Below, in pieces: positions 1 through 8,515 of a DNA stretch of 64,000 bases (positions are counted from its first letter, which is position 1; each line of letters opens with the position of its first letter). The position numbers were made by a program, and so were the translations under genes. The stretch is taken from positions 657,111 through 721,110 of the forward strand of contig NZ_LT671675.1 of NCBI RefSeq assembly GCF_900143685.1, in the 5' to 3' direction. The notes under the pieces were generated by a model that was not told the DNA's origin, did not search any database, and saw nothing but the letters and a program-made list of their open reading frames with translations. The DNA is from Parolsenella massiliensis. Lineage in GTDB: Bacteria; Actinomycetota; Coriobacteriia; Coriobacteriales; Atopobiaceae.

Positions 1-58
1 GGGCGTTTCGCCGTTCGCGGATGGGAAAGGTCACACCCTTGCGAAATGGGGTATCCCT

Positions 59-73
59 ATGCACCGTGTGCAT
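59..73. promoter_or_regulatory. Palindrome upstream of SDR gene, possible operator
   Basis: ATGCAC-CGT-GTGCAT is a perfect 6-3-6 palindrome 43 bp before the start of the short-chain dehydrogenase. Its position and size fit a dimeric repressor or activator site. No regulator gene is adjacent in the window, and no clear -35/-10 pair was found around it, so the role is inferred from symmetry alone. Confidence 0.3.
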
Positions 74-115
74 CCGGCGCCACCCGGGGCGGTGGCATGA
101 GAAAAGGGGAGTCAA

Positions 116-919
116 ATGACGAATCTGCGCGAGAAGTACGGCGAGTGGGGCGTTGTTCTTGGTGCCACCGAGGGCGTGGGCGAGGCCTTCTGCAAGAAGC
201 TCGCCGAGGGCGGCATGAACCTGGTCATGGTGGGCCGCCGCGAGGAGCTGCTGCGCGAGAAGGGCGAGAAGTTCCACGAGGAGTACGGCGTTGACTATAA
301 GGTCGTGCGCGCCGACCTGTCCTGTCCCGACGAGGCCTGCGAGGCGGTCTTCTCGGCCACCGAGGGTCTTGACCTGGGCTTCATGAGCTACGTTGCCTGC
401 CTGCACCACTTTGGCAAGTTCCAGAACACCTCGCTTGAGGACCACGAGAAGATGGTGAACGTCAACGTCATCAGCTTCCTGCGCATGTTCCATCACTTCA
501 TGGGCATCTTCGCCGCCCAGGACCGTGGCGCCGTGATCAACGTCTCGTCCATGACGGGCATCTCGAGTTCCCCGTGGAACGCCGAGTACGGCGCGGGCAA
601 GGCCTACATCCTGAAGCTCACCGAGGCCGTGGCCTGCGAGTGCGAGAAGACGGGCGTCGACGTGGAGGTCTGCACGCTTGGCACCACGCTCACGCCCACG
701 GCCATCAAGAACTTCCCCAAGGGCCCGGTGGGCGATCAGGTCGTCAAGCTCGCGCTCACGCCCGACGAGGTCGCCGACGAGGCGTTCGAGAAGCTCGGCA
801 AGGAGTTCTCCATCATCACGGGCGAGCGCAACAAGAAGAGCGTGCATGACTGGAAGGCCAACCACACCGAGGACGAGTACATCCGCTACATGGGCTCGTT
901 CTACGCCGACCAGGACTAG
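116..919 (+). CDS. SDR family NAD(P)-dependent oxidoreductase
   Basis: A 267-residue classical short-chain dehydrogenase. The Rossmann glycine motif appears as GATEGVG near residues 17-23. The catalytic part carries INVSS and the YGAGK form of YxxxK near residues 159-163. The family reduces ketones or oxidises alcohols with NAD(P)H in the cytosol; the substrate cannot be read from sequence. The ATG at 116 follows an AAAAGGGGAG ribosome site. The gene stands alone: a strong hairpin closes it and the next genes run the opposite way. The C-terminal 50 residues are more charged and less typical of the family, possibly a substrate-specific cap. Confidence 0.85.
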   Translation: MTNLREKYGEWGVVLGATEGVGEAFCKKLAEGGMNLVMVGRREELLREKGEKFHEEYGVDYKVVRADLSCPDEACEAVFSATEGLDLGFMSYVACLHHFGKFQNTSLEDHEKMVNVNVISFLRMFHHFMGIFAAQDRGAVINVSSMTGISSSPWNAEYGAGKAYILKLTEAVACECEKTGVDVEVCTLGTTLTPTAIKNFPKGPVGDQVVKLALTPDEVADEAFEKLGKEFSIITGERNKKSVHDWKANHTEDEYIRYMGSFYADQD

Positions 920-954
920 CGCCTGGGCGTTTTTGAGCAGCACGCCTATGCAGG

Positions 955-990
955 AAGGGCCCGTCTCGCCATCGTGCGAGGCGGGCCCTT
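955..990 (+). terminator. Terminator-like hairpin after SDR gene
   Basis: The arms AAGGGCCCGTCTCGC and GCGAGGCGGGCCCTT pair over 15 bp with one G-U wobble and a 6-nt loop, 35 nt after the SDR stop. The T-run is weak, so it may act in both directions between this gene and the convergent acylphosphatase. Confidence 0.6.
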
Positions 991-1000
991 CGCTTGGTGT

Positions 1001-1030
1001 ACCTGCAAAGGGGACGCTCCCTTTGCAGGT
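1001..1030. repeat. GGGGACG-family palindrome (copy 1)
   Basis: ACCTGCAAAGGG and CCCTTTGCAGGT form a perfect 12-bp inverted repeat around the 6-nt loop GACGCT. It abuts the stop codon of the acylphosphatase gene. Together with copies near 4170, 5190, 20710, 26565, 36500, 38240 and 46730, it makes up a family with a GGGGACG-like centre and a copy-specific paired word. Confidence 0.6.
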
Positions 1031-1401
1031 CAGACGCGGACCTCGAAGTCCGCGCGCTTGCCGCCGAGGTCCTGGCAAGCGATCTGCTCGCAAGAGGCCA
1101 CGGAGAAGCCCAAGCCCATGCGGCGCAGGAACTCGTACCTGCTGCGGGCGTCTGCGAACTGGTCGCGGATGCCGGTGAGCACCCGCGCGCAGGCGTGCCC
1201 CGTGCCCTGGAGCTCGGCGGTGACCGTGCCGTCGTCCATGTTTCTCACCCAGCCGCCCACGCCGGCCTGCCGGGAGAGGGCCTGCATGGTCCAGCGAAAG
1301 CCCACGCCCTGCACCGTGCCGCAGAAGGTGAGGGCAAGGCGTATCTCGCCGTCCACGTCCCAGCGCTCGATGACCTCGTCGATGTCTGCGGGCGCGGCCA
1401 T
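1030..1401 (-). CDS. Acylphosphatase
   Basis: A 123-residue protein with one acylphosphatase domain. The signature GTVQGVGFR (residues ~28-36) holds the phosphate-binding loop and catalytic Arg, and GWVRNMDDG (~50-58) holds the catalytic Asn. The family hydrolyses acyl phosphates such as acetyl phosphate or 1,3-bisphosphoglycerate in the cytosol. It is about 30 residues longer than the usual ~92, the extra being a 20-residue N-terminal lead and a C-terminal tail. The ATG lies 2 nt after the stop of the upstream alcohol dehydrogenase, so the two are almost certainly cotranscribed and coupled. Confidence 0.85.
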   Translation of the reverse strand: MAAPADIDEVIERWDVDGEIRLALTFCGTVQGVGFRWTMQALSRQAGVGGWVRNMDDGTVTAELQGTGHACARVLTGIRDQFADARSRYEFLRRMGLGFSVASCEQIACQDLGGKRADFEVRV

Positions 1402-1403
1402 GG

Positions 1404-2636
1404 CTACAGTGCGCTCTCATAGATCTTGCGGGCGTCCTCCATCGTGAGGCGCTTGAGCTGGCCGAACTCGGCGCCCTTGTTCTGCTCGAGCGTCTCGAGA
1501 AGCGCCGGCACGTCCTCTGCCGTGACGCCGAGCTCGCCGAGCGTGCGGGGCATGCCCAGCGAGGTGAAGAAGGCCTGCAACTCGTCGATCGTGGCGAGCA
1601 CGGCGTCCTCGACGGCCTCCTCGGGCGTGGCGTCGATGCAGTCCTCCACCACGTCGACCGGCTCGATGTCGAACGCGCGCGCACCCAGGGTCAGGAAGCG
1701 CTCGGGGTTTGCCTGCCACACGTAACGCATCCACGCGGGCATGATGACGGCAAGGCCCGCGCCGTGGGCGACCTTGGGATCGTGGGCGGAGAGCTCGTGC
1801 TCCATGCCGTGGCTCTCCCAGCCGCCGGCGCGGCCGCCGCCCACGCCACGTCCGCAACCGGCGAGGTCGTTGTGGGCAAGGGTGCCGGCCCACATGATGT
1901 TGGCGCGTGCGTCATAGTCCTCGGGATTCTCGATGGCGCGGGGCGCCTCCTCGACGAGCGCGCGGATGAGGCCGCAGTCGAGCTCATCGGTGACGGGGAC
2001 GGGGCCGCTCGTGGAGAAGAAGCGCTCGAGGATGTGCGCACAGATGTCGGTGACGCCAGCGGCCGTCTGGTAGGCAGGCAGCGTGAAGGTGAGCTCGGGG
2101 TCCATGATTGCCACGACGGGGCGGTTGAGCTCGGTGGACAGACCCTTCTTGAGCAGCGTCTCGTCGTTGGTGAGCACGCTCGAGGCGCTGGCCTCAGACC
2201 CTGCGGCCGGGATGGTGAGCACGCAGGCCACGGGCAGCTTGCCGGCCGCGACGGGCGCGGCGGCGTGGGTGTAGAGGTCCCAGACGTCGCCCTCGTAAGG
2301 CACGCCCAGCGCGATGCCCTTGGCCGTGTCGATGGCCGAGCCCCCGCCCACGGCAAGCACGACGTCGGCGCCGCAGGCACGTGCCGCCTCGATGCCCTCG
2401 CGCGCGTGGGCGAGGCTCGGGTTGGGGCGGGCGCCGCCGAACTCGGTGTGGGCCACGCCGGCGGCGTCGAGAGAGGTGAGCACGCGGTCGAGCGTGCCGG
2501 TGCGCACCACCGAGCCCTGCCCGTAGACGACGAGGGCGTGGGAGAAGCCGCGCGAGGCGAGCTCGGCGCCGGCGCGGTCGGTGACGCCGCGACCGAACAC
2601 GACCTGGGTGGGCATGGAGAAGGTGAAGTCGTTCAT
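1404..2636 (-). CDS. Iron-containing alcohol dehydrogenase, butanol dehydrogenase type
   Basis: A 410-residue group III alcohol dehydrogenase. The N-terminal half binds NAD(P)H through GGGSAIDTAKG; the C-terminal helical half supplies metal ligands (DICAHI, then ESHGMEHEL and KVAHGAG). This resembles the YqhD/BdhA subgroup, which reduces aldehydes to alcohols during fermentation. The reading frame stays open to 3200, but the start is placed at 2636, where GAGAGGAA precedes ATG; the upstream residues are low complexity and cross another gene. The loop before the metal histidines is unusually glycine rich (CGRGVGGGRAGG) and lacks a counterpart in YqhD. It is the first gene of a pair with acylphosphatase. 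Confidence 0.85.
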   Translation of the reverse strand: MNDFTFSMPTQVVFGRGVTDRAGAELASRGFSHALVVYGQGSVVRTGTLDRVLTSLDAAGVAHTEFGGARPNPSLAHAREGIEAARACGADVVLAVGGGSAIDTAKGIALGVPYEGDVWDLYTHAAAPVAAGKLPVACVLTIPAAGSEASASSVLTNDETLLKKGLSTELNRPVVAIMDPELTFTLPAYQTAAGVTDICAHILERFFSTSGPVPVTDELDCGLIRALVEEAPRAIENPEDYDARANIMWAGTLAHNDLAGCGRGVGGGRAGGWESHGMEHELSAHDPKVAHGAGLAVIMPAWMRYVWQANPERFLTLGARAFDIEPVDVVEDCIDATPEEAVEDAVLATIDELQAFFTSLGMPRTLGELGVTAEDVPALLETLEQNKGAEFGQLKRLTMEDARKIYESAL

Positions 2637-2723
2637 GTGGGTTCCTCTCGGCGCGTCTGTGTGGGCCTTGGTATGCTTGTGCCATTGTAAGCGCGCGTGC
2701 GCGGGCGACAGGGAGGCAAATCG

Positions 2724-3041
2724 ATGGGGGATACGGGAATCGGGCGTGCGGCCGTGGCGGCGTTGCTCGGCGTGTGCGTGGCCGTGGCCGGCCCCTATGC
2801 GCTTGCGGGCGTCGTCGTGGCCTGGCAGCGCATCGTGATGCTGTCGCTTCTGCTCGCCTGCGTGGCCCTGCTCGTGGCCACCGTCGTCCTGTCGATGGTG
2901 GCGGAGATGTGTGCGCGTAGCGGCTCGGGGCGCTCCGAGCGTGTGCTTGCGATCGCTGACGCGTTCGTGATCTCCTCTGCGGGAATGATGCTCGTCACAT
3001 GCGTCTTCTCGTTCGTCCTGGCCGTCATCCGCATGGCGTAG
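2724..3041 (+). CDS. Hypothetical small membrane protein
   Basis: A 105-residue protein with three hydrophobic stretches of about 20 residues (near residues 8-28, 32-54 and 80-102), separated by a short basic, serine-rich loop (CARSGSGRSER). It is predicted to be an integral membrane protein; no family is recognised. The ATG at 2724 follows a clear GGGAGG site 7 nt upstream and is preferred to the GTG at 2697. It sits divergently from the alcohol dehydrogenase, so the 87-bp gap probably holds promoters for both. Confidence 0.6.
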   Translation: MGDTGIGRAAVAALLGVCVAVAGPYALAGVVVAWQRIVMLSLLLACVALLVATVVLSMVAEMCARSGSGRSERVLAIADAFVISSAGMMLVTCVFSFVLAVIRMA

Positions 3042-3129
3042 CGAGGGCGCGCGAGGGTGCGCAGGCGCGCTTCCCCTGCTCCCAAAATGACTACGGATGT
3101 GCGAACAACTTGCCCATCTAGCAGCAAAT

Positions 3130-3172
3130 TTGCATAATGGTCGCGAGTGTGGCCGCCGCACGCGGCTATACT
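3130..3172 (+). promoter_or_regulatory. Probable promoter region of fba
   Basis: TATACT at 3167-3172 is a near-consensus -10 hexamer, 46 nt before the fba ATG. No -35 hexamer is at ideal spacing; TTGCAT at 3130 is too far (31 nt). A perfect 10-nt palindrome, GCAAATTTGC, lies at 3124-3133. The same TATACT hexamer recurs before the flavodoxin-like gene and the Asp23 gene. Confidence 0.45.
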
Positions 3173-3217
3173 GTTTGCGGTTAGTGTTTGTCGCTTGCAA
3201 AGCTATGGAGGTAAGAC

Positions 3218-4090
3218 ATGCTCGTTAACGCTGCGCACATGCTCCAGTCTGCCGAGAAGGGCCACTACGGCCTCGGCGCGTTCAACACGAACAACATCGA
3301 GTGGACCTACGGCATCCTCACGGCTGCCGAGGAGCTCCAGAGCCCGCTCATCATCCAGTGCACTGCTGGCGCCGCCAAGTGGATGACCAGCTTCAAGCTG
3401 TGCCACGACGTCGTCGTCGACATGATGGACACCCTCAACATCACCGTGCCGGTTGCCCTTCACCTCGATCACGGCTCCTACGAGGACTGCTTCAAGGCCA
3501 TCGAGGCTGGCTTCTCCTCCATCATGTATGACGGCTCCCACGAGAAGGACTTCGAGACGAACCTCGAGCACACCGCTGAGCTCGTCAAGCTTGCCCACTC
3601 CAAGGGCCTGTCCATCGAGGCCGAGGTTGGCGGCATCGGCGGCGTCGAGGACGGCGTTGCCTCCGAGGGCGAGCTCGCCGACCCCGACCAGTGCAAGGCC
3701 ATCGCCGACCTGGGCGTCGACTTCCTCGCCTGCGGCATCGGCAACATCCACGGCCTGTACCCGGCCGACTGGAAGGGCCTGTCCTTCGACCAGCTCGCGG
3801 CCATCAAGGCCAAGACGGGCGACCTGCCGCTCGTGCTCCACGGTGGCACCGGCATCCCTGTCGACCAGGTCAAGAAGGCCGTCTCCATGGGCATCTGCAA
3901 GGTGAACGTCAACACCGACCTGCAGGTCGTCTTCGCCCAGGGCGTGCGCGAGTACGTCGAGGCCGGCAAGGACAAGCAGGGCAAGGGCTATGACCCGCGC
4001 AAGATGCTCAAGCCTGGCCGCGACGCCATCGTCGAGCGCACCAAGGAGCTCATCCGCGAGTTCGGCTCCGACGGCAAGGCCTGGAACTAA
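3218..4090 (+). CDS. fba: Class II fructose-bisphosphate aldolase
   Basis: A 290-residue zinc-dependent class II aldolase that splits fructose 1,6-bisphosphate into dihydroxyacetone phosphate and glyceraldehyde 3-phosphate, in glycolysis and gluconeogenesis. The first zinc site and catalytic Asp are in HLDHG (residues ~83-87); further ligands are in EAEVG, NIHG and LHGGTG. NVNTD near the C-terminus is the phosphate-binding end. Length fits the shorter FbaA/GatY group, so tagatose-bisphosphate aldolase activity is possible, but no tagatose or galactitol genes are nearby. The gene is monocistronic, with its own TATACT promoter and a strong terminator. Its codon use is the most biased in the first 10 kb, consistent with high expression. 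Confidence 0.92.
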   Translation: MLVNAAHMLQSAEKGHYGLGAFNTNNIEWTYGILTAAEELQSPLIIQCTAGAAKWMTSFKLCHDVVVDMMDTLNITVPVALHLDHGSYEDCFKAIEAGFSSIMYDGSHEKDFETNLEHTAELVKLAHSKGLSIEAEVGGIGGVEDGVASEGELADPDQCKAIADLGVDFLACGIGNIHGLYPADWKGLSFDQLAAIKAKTGDLPLVLHGGTGIPVDQVKKAVSMGICKVNVNTDLQVVFAQGVREYVEAGKDKQGKGYDPRKMLKPGRDAIVERTKELIREFGSDGKAWN

Positions 4091-4118
4091 CGCCTCACGC
4101 CATACGGCTATGCATGCA

Positions 4119-4152
4119 GGGCCGGCTCGCACATGCGGGTCGGCCCTTTTTT
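4119..4152 (+). terminator. Rho-independent terminator of fba
   Basis: GGGCCGGCTCGC pairs with GCGGGTCGGCCC across a 4-nt loop (ACAT) and is followed directly by six T residues. It lies 29 nt after the fba stop. Confidence 0.85.
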
Positions 4153-4163
4153 GTTGGGCAGCC

Positions 4164-4185
4164 GACAGGGGGCGGTCCCTTTGTC
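4164..4185. repeat. GGGGACG-family palindrome (copy 2, imperfect)
   Basis: GACAGGGGGCGGTCCCTTTGTC is an imperfect palindrome just after the fba terminator, with outer GACA/TGTC and inner GGG/CCC pairing. A TTTGCAAG word follows it, echoing the TTTGCAGGT arm of the copy at 1001. It looks like a degenerate member of the family. Confidence 0.35.
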
Positions 4186-4254
4186 AACTTTGCAAGCAGC
4201 CGCATGCCCGCAGGGTCGAAGTGCGATACTAGGTACGAAGAAAGGAAGTTAGCC

Positions 4255-5139
<885 letters not shown>

Positions 5140-5164
5140 CGACAGCGGCGGCAACAATCGCGTG

Positions 5165-5210
5165 CAATGGGGCGGTGCTGGGTCTACGGACCTGACACCG
5201 CCCCTTATTG
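5165..5210. repeat. GGGGACG-family long palindrome (copy 3) after map
   Basis: CAATGGGGCGGTG pairs with CACCGCCCCTTATTG (a TT bulge), and inside it GGGTC pairs with GGACC around TAC. This gives one long hairpin between map and the convergent downstream gene, and probably a two-way terminator. The core here is GGGGCGGTG rather than GGGGACGG. Confidence 0.5.
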
Positions 5211-5236
5211 TGACGCGAGGCGGCCGTGCGCCCCGG

Positions 5237-5714
5237 CTAGCCGGCGATGCTCTCCCAGTAGAGGTAGGCGGCAGTCGCCGGGTCCTCGCAGCCGAGCCAG
5301 GTGAAGTAGTCCTCGGCATCCGCTTCGTAGTCGTCTGGGTCGTCGTAGTCCCAGCCCGCCGTCTATGACCTCGCCCGTCTCGTCGGGCTCGCCAAGGTAG
5401 GTGCCGGCGAGAAGTGCCTCGGGCATGCCCTTCCAGGGCAAGGCTTGAGCCAGGGGTTTGCCGTCTGGGTTTGCCGTGGGAAGGGCCTCCTCGGTCGCCG
5501 GCGTGCTAGCCGTGGAAGGCTTGGTCATGGCGTCGATCCTGGCCTGGTTCTCCGCGAGGCGCTGCCGCTCCTGCGCGATCTGAGTCTCTGCGAGGTCGAG
5601 GTTCACGTGGGTCGATGCGGGCTTTGGCTGTGGCGCCATGACCAAGGCGCAGAGCGAGAGCGGCAGCATGAGAACCAGTATGCCGAGAATGCTGAGCAAC
5701 GTGCTGTGCCTCAT
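5237..5714 (-). pseudogene. Small exported/anchored protein gene with a one-base frameshift
   Basis: The gene starts at ATG 5714 behind a GGGGAGG site. It encodes a signal peptide or membrane anchor (LLSILGILVLMLPLSLCALV), a helical Q/E-rich segment (ETQIAQERQRLAENQARID), an S/T/P-rich linker and a domain reading EALLAGTYLGEPDETGEV. At 5355-5357 the frame must shift by one base to continue: the original frame turns into arginine-rich shadow, while the other frame gives an acidic, aromatic tail (GWDYDDPDDYEADAEDYF, then WLGCEDPATAAYLYWESIAG) ending at a TAG at 5237. Removing one G from the GGG run restores one ~158-residue protein. No family is recognised. A recent mutation, a sequencing error or slippage at the G-run are all possible. 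Confidence 0.6.
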
Positions 5715-5811
5715 GACAACCTCCCCAATCGATGAAGAGAGTCTATCCCAGCTTGCGGACAATAGGCCCAATCGCCTGTATGCTTAGCTAAACCAAAGGT
5801 TGGAGGCCCAC

Positions 5812-6399
5812 ATGGCGCTCATCGACGACATCCGTGCGTACGTTCCCGCAAACGAGCAGGAGCGGGTTGACCGCGAGCTCATCCTCGACAGGCTCGAGCG
5901 CGACCCAGACGTGGCGAGTCGTCGTTCGCTTGCGCACCTCACGACGAGCGCGTGGACCGTTGACGCGGCGGGGAAGCGCACGCTTTTGTGCTACCACAAC
6001 ATCTACGACTCCTGGAGCTGGGTGGGAGGACATGCCGACGGCGAGCTTGACCTTGCCCGGGTGGCCGCGCGCGAGCTTGCCGAGGAGACGGGCGTCACGG
6101 GTGCCCACCTTGTGGATGCGGGGGCGGGCGGCATCGCGTCTCTCGAGGTGCTCACCGTTGACGGGCACGAGAAGCGCGAGCGCTACGTGGGTTCGCACCT
6201 CCATCTCAACGTGACCTACCTGTTCGTGGCAGACCCCACGCTTCCCCTGCGAGCGAAGCCCGACGAGAACAGCGGCGTTCGCTGGGTTGGCCTCGCGGAC
6301 GTCTGTGCCCTCTCGAGCGAGCCGTGGATGTGCGAGCGTATGTACGAGAAGCTCATTGCCCGCACGCGCTCTCTTGCGGCAGTCGGCCTGCTTGGCTGA
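5812..6399 (+). CDS. NUDIX hydrolase
   Basis: A 195-residue NUDIX protein of the type hydrolysing nucleoside diphosphate derivatives or related pyrophosphates. The Nudix box runs GGHADGELDLARVAARELAE followed by ETGV; the REL-EE-G core is intact, while the first conserved Glu of the box lies one residue early, as in some GGHADGD-type relatives. The ATG at 5812 follows GGAGG. It converges on the ogt gene, with only 8 bp between stops. The substrate is not predictable. Confidence 0.85.
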   Translation: MALIDDIRAYVPANEQERVDRELILDRLERDPDVASRRSLAHLTTSAWTVDAAGKRTLLCYHNIYDSWSWVGGHADGELDLARVAARELAEETGVTGAHLVDAGAGGIASLEVLTVDGHEKRERYVGSHLHLNVTYLFVADPTLPLRAKPDENSGVRWVGLADVCALSSEPWMCERMYEKLIARTRSLAAVGLLG

Positions 6400-6407
6400 G
6401 GTGAGCC

Positions 6408-6959
6408 CTACAGCGCCGTCCCACGCGTTGGCACCGTGAGCCCCTCGAGGTCTGCGCCCTCGTGCTTGAGCAGGGCGACCTTTGTCTGGATTCCGCCGCC
6501 AAACCCCGTGAGGCTGCCCGAGGCCCCCACGACGCGGTGGCAGGGAACGATGATGCCCACGGGATTTGCACCAACGGCCCCGCCCACGGCGCGCGCCGAT
6601 GTACCCACGCCCCGCAGCTCTTCCACGCGCTGCGCCACCCATCCGTACGTGACCGTCTGGCCGTAGGGGATGGACGTCAGCACCTCCCAGACGGCCTGGC
6701 GAAACGGCGTTCCGTGCGGGGTGAGCGCCAGCTCGGTGGGGCTGGGGCGCTCGCCGGCAAAGTAGCGGTCGAGCCAGGTGCGGGCCCGGCTGATGATGGG
6801 CGCGTCGCCGGCACGCTCGCCGCCGTCCCAACTGAACTTCCGGGCGTCCCTGCCCGAGGTGAACTGACAGACGCACAGCGTGGTCCCATCCTCGCTCCCA
6901 AGGACGAGCGGGGCGATTACCTGTGACTCGTAGACCGAATAGAGCATCAGCTTCCTCAT
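6408..6959 (-). CDS. ogt: Methylated-DNA--protein-cysteine methyltransferase
   Basis: A 183-residue suicide repair protein that moves the methyl group from O6-methylguanine to its own cysteine. The active site is PCHRVVG, preceded by the DNA-binding helix region (YGWVAQRV) and followed by GFGGG and KVALLKHEGA. The start at 6959 overlaps the stop of the upstream glycosylase gene by ATGA, so translation is coupled. Two alkylation-repair activities in one operon is a common arrangement (AlkA with Ogt). Confidence 0.9.
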   Translation of the reverse strand: MRKLMLYSVYESQVIAPLVLGSEDGTTLCVCQFTSGRDARKFSWDGGERAGDAPIISRARTWLDRYFAGERPSPTELALTPHGTPFRQAVWEVLTSIPYGQTVTYGWVAQRVEELRGVGTSARAVGGAVGANPVGIIVPCHRVVGASGSLTGFGGGIQTKVALLKHEGADLEGLTVPTRGTAL

Positions 6960-7663
6960 GTCTTTCTCGCATGCGCCCGAGCCCGGGCTCGGGCCTTTTT
7001 CTGTGCCACTGTGAGCGGGGCGTAGTCCCTCTCGAACCCGGGAATGCCACCTCCGGCGATGGCCCACAGATAGAGGCTGGCTACGCTGCTGTACGGGCTG
7101 TACCTGCGGCGATAGCGCTCGAACTGCTCGCGTGTGACCTTGCGGTGGTGATAGACCATGCGCATGCCGCGCTGTATGGCCAAGTCATCGAAGCTCAGGA
7201 CGTCCGGGCGCTCGAGACAGAAGAGCAAAAGCATCTCGGCCGTCCAGGTGCCGATGCCCCTCAGCGAACAGAGGGCGGCTATGGCGTCCGCGTCCTCCAT
7301 GTGCTCCACGGCGGCAAGGTCGAACTCGCCGCTGTTGACCTTGTGGGCGAAGTCCTTGATGTAGCTGGCCTTCTTGAACGTCATACCGCAGGCCTGGAGC
7401 TCCTCGACGCTTGCCTCGTTCACGCGGGAGGCGTTGACACTGCCAAGTGCCTGCTGCAAACGGGCCCAGACGGTTCGCTGCGCGGCGGTGGAAATCTGCT
7501 GCCCGACGATGTGATGGACGACGGCCGAGAACAGGTCCTCGTCCACCTCCCTGAGCACGTGGCCGCGTGCCTCGTCAACGGCGGCAATCGCCTGGCCCAG
7601 GCGCTTGTCGCGAGAGGCGAGGTAGCTCGTGGCCTCACTCGTGTAGGTGAAGTAGCTGGGCAT
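6956..7663 (-). CDS. DNA-3-methyladenine glycosylase II (AlkA-type)
   Basis: A 235-residue helix-hairpin-helix glycosylase that excises 3-methyladenine and other alkylated bases. The hallmark is the HhH loop LRGIGTWTAEM followed by the catalytic aspartate in DVLSFDDLAI. HHIVGQQIS near residue 60 is typical of the HhH-GPD fold. The ATG at 7663 has GGGAGG upstream; the longer open frame to 7708 has no ribosome site. It forms a two-gene alkylation-repair operon with ogt. The C-terminal tail is very basic (KKARARARAHARKT). Confidence 0.88.
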   Translation of the reverse strand: MPSYFTYTSEATSYLASRDKRLGQAIAAVDEARGHVLREVDEDLFSAVVHHIVGQQISTAAQRTVWARLQQALGSVNASRVNEASVEELQACGMTFKKASYIKDFAHKVNSGEFDLAAVEHMEDADAIAALCSLRGIGTWTAEMLLLFCLERPDVLSFDDLAIQRGMRMVYHHRKVTREQFERYRRRYSPYSSVASLYLWAIAGGGIPGFERDYAPLTVAQKKARARARAHARKT

Positions 7664-7743
7664 CTTGGGCCTCCCGTTGTCTCCTTGGGCACAGAATAGC
7701 ATACACATGTTCGATTTTTACGAAAGAATCTCGGGCGGCCGGG

Positions 7744-7749
7744 TATACT
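7744..7749 (+). promoter_or_regulatory. Candidate -10 box for the flavodoxin-like gene
   Basis: TATACT in the 138-bp gap between the divergent glycosylase and flavodoxin-like genes, 52 nt before the start. No good -35 at 16-18 nt. Confidence 0.35.
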
Positions 7750-7801
7750 CGACCCAAGCAAATAAGGCCGCCGGGGAGCGGCATGAGGAGAGGGGACGCC
7801 C

Positions 7802-8434
7802 ATGAAGGTCATGCTCGTCAACGGAAGCCCGCACAAGAACGGGTGCACGAACAGGGCGCTCGAGGAGGTGGCCCGCGCGCTCGAGACGGACGGCGTGGAG
7901 GCGGAGATCTTCTGGATCGGGGCCAAGCCGCAGGGAGGCTGCGTTGCCTGCGGGAGCTGTACCAAGACCGGAGAGTGCGCCTTTGGCGAGGTCGTGAACG
8001 AGTTCAGGGCAAAGGCGGCTACGGCGGACGGTTTCGTGTTCGGCGGGCCCGTCCACTATGCCCATGCCTGCTCGTCGCTTCTGGGCTTCATGGACCGGCT
8101 CTTCTACTCGAACGGCCGCGCCGGTACCCCCAACGTGCTTGCGAGAAAGCCGGCCGCAGCGGTGGCGAGTGCGCGCCGCGCGGGCACCACGGCCTCGCTC
8201 GATGACATCAACAAGTTCTTTACCATCTCACAGATGCCCGTCGTGAGCTCGTACTACTGGAACAACGTCCATGGCGCCACGCCCGCAGACGTCGAGCAGG
8301 ACGAGGAGGGCATGAGCGTCATGCGCCAGCTTGGCCACAACATGGCCTGGATGCTTCGGTGTCTGGAGGCGGGCCGTGCCGCCGGCGTGAGGCCCGTTGA
8401 CGAGCCGCGCTCCTGGACGAGCTTCATCCACTAG
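7802..8434 (+). CDS. Flavodoxin family protein / NADPH-dependent FMN reductase
   Basis: A 210-residue flavoprotein of the NADPH-dependent FMN reductase/iron-sulfur flavoprotein superfamily. The N-terminal FMN phosphate loop is NGSPHKNGCTNRAL. The segment GGCVACGSCTKTGEC supplies a four-cysteine cluster (CxxCxxC then C) that could bind a [4Fe-4S] centre as in Isf-type proteins. GGPVHYAHACSSLLGFMDRL is the second flavin-binding loop. Likely a cytosolic electron carrier or quinone/nitro reductase in an anaerobe; the partner is unknown. It stands alone and ends in a strong hairpin. Confidence 0.82.
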   Translation: MKVMLVNGSPHKNGCTNRALEEVARALETDGVEAEIFWIGAKPQGGCVACGSCTKTGECAFGEVVNEFRAKAATADGFVFGGPVHYAHACSSLLGFMDRLFYSNGRAGTPNVLARKPAAAVASARRAGTTASLDDINKFFTISQMPVVSSYYWNNVHGATPADVEQDEEGMSVMRQLGHNMAWMLRCLEAGRAAGVRPVDEPRSWTSFIH

Positions 8435-8448
8435 GGTGCCTCTTAGGG

Positions 8449-8483
8449 GGACGCGCCCGTGGCACGGGGCCGCGGGCGCGTCC
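8449..8483. terminator. Two-way terminator hairpin
   Basis: GGACGCGCCCG and CGGGCGCGTCC form a perfect 11-bp stem around a 13-nt loop, between the convergent flavodoxin-like and aldo/keto reductase genes. There is no T-run. The GGGGGACG entry to the stem resembles the palindrome family. Confidence 0.55.
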
Positions 8484-8515
8484 AGGTAGAGGCTTGACTG
8501 CTGCCGTACCGGGCC

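Noticed and set aside
3130-3135. TTGCAT as the -35 of the fba promoter
   Set aside because: 31 nt from the TATACT -10; too far for a sigma-70-type promoter.
1404-3200. 598-residue reading frame on the minus strand
   Set aside because: Only the 410 residues from 2636 match an alcohol dehydrogenase and have a ribosome site. The extension is low-complexity His/Arg-rich shadow across the membrane-protein gene.
5788-7050. Long minus-strand frame opposite the NUDIX and ogt region
   Set aside because: Arg/Gly-rich composition and full overlap with supported genes; a shadow of high-GC coding.
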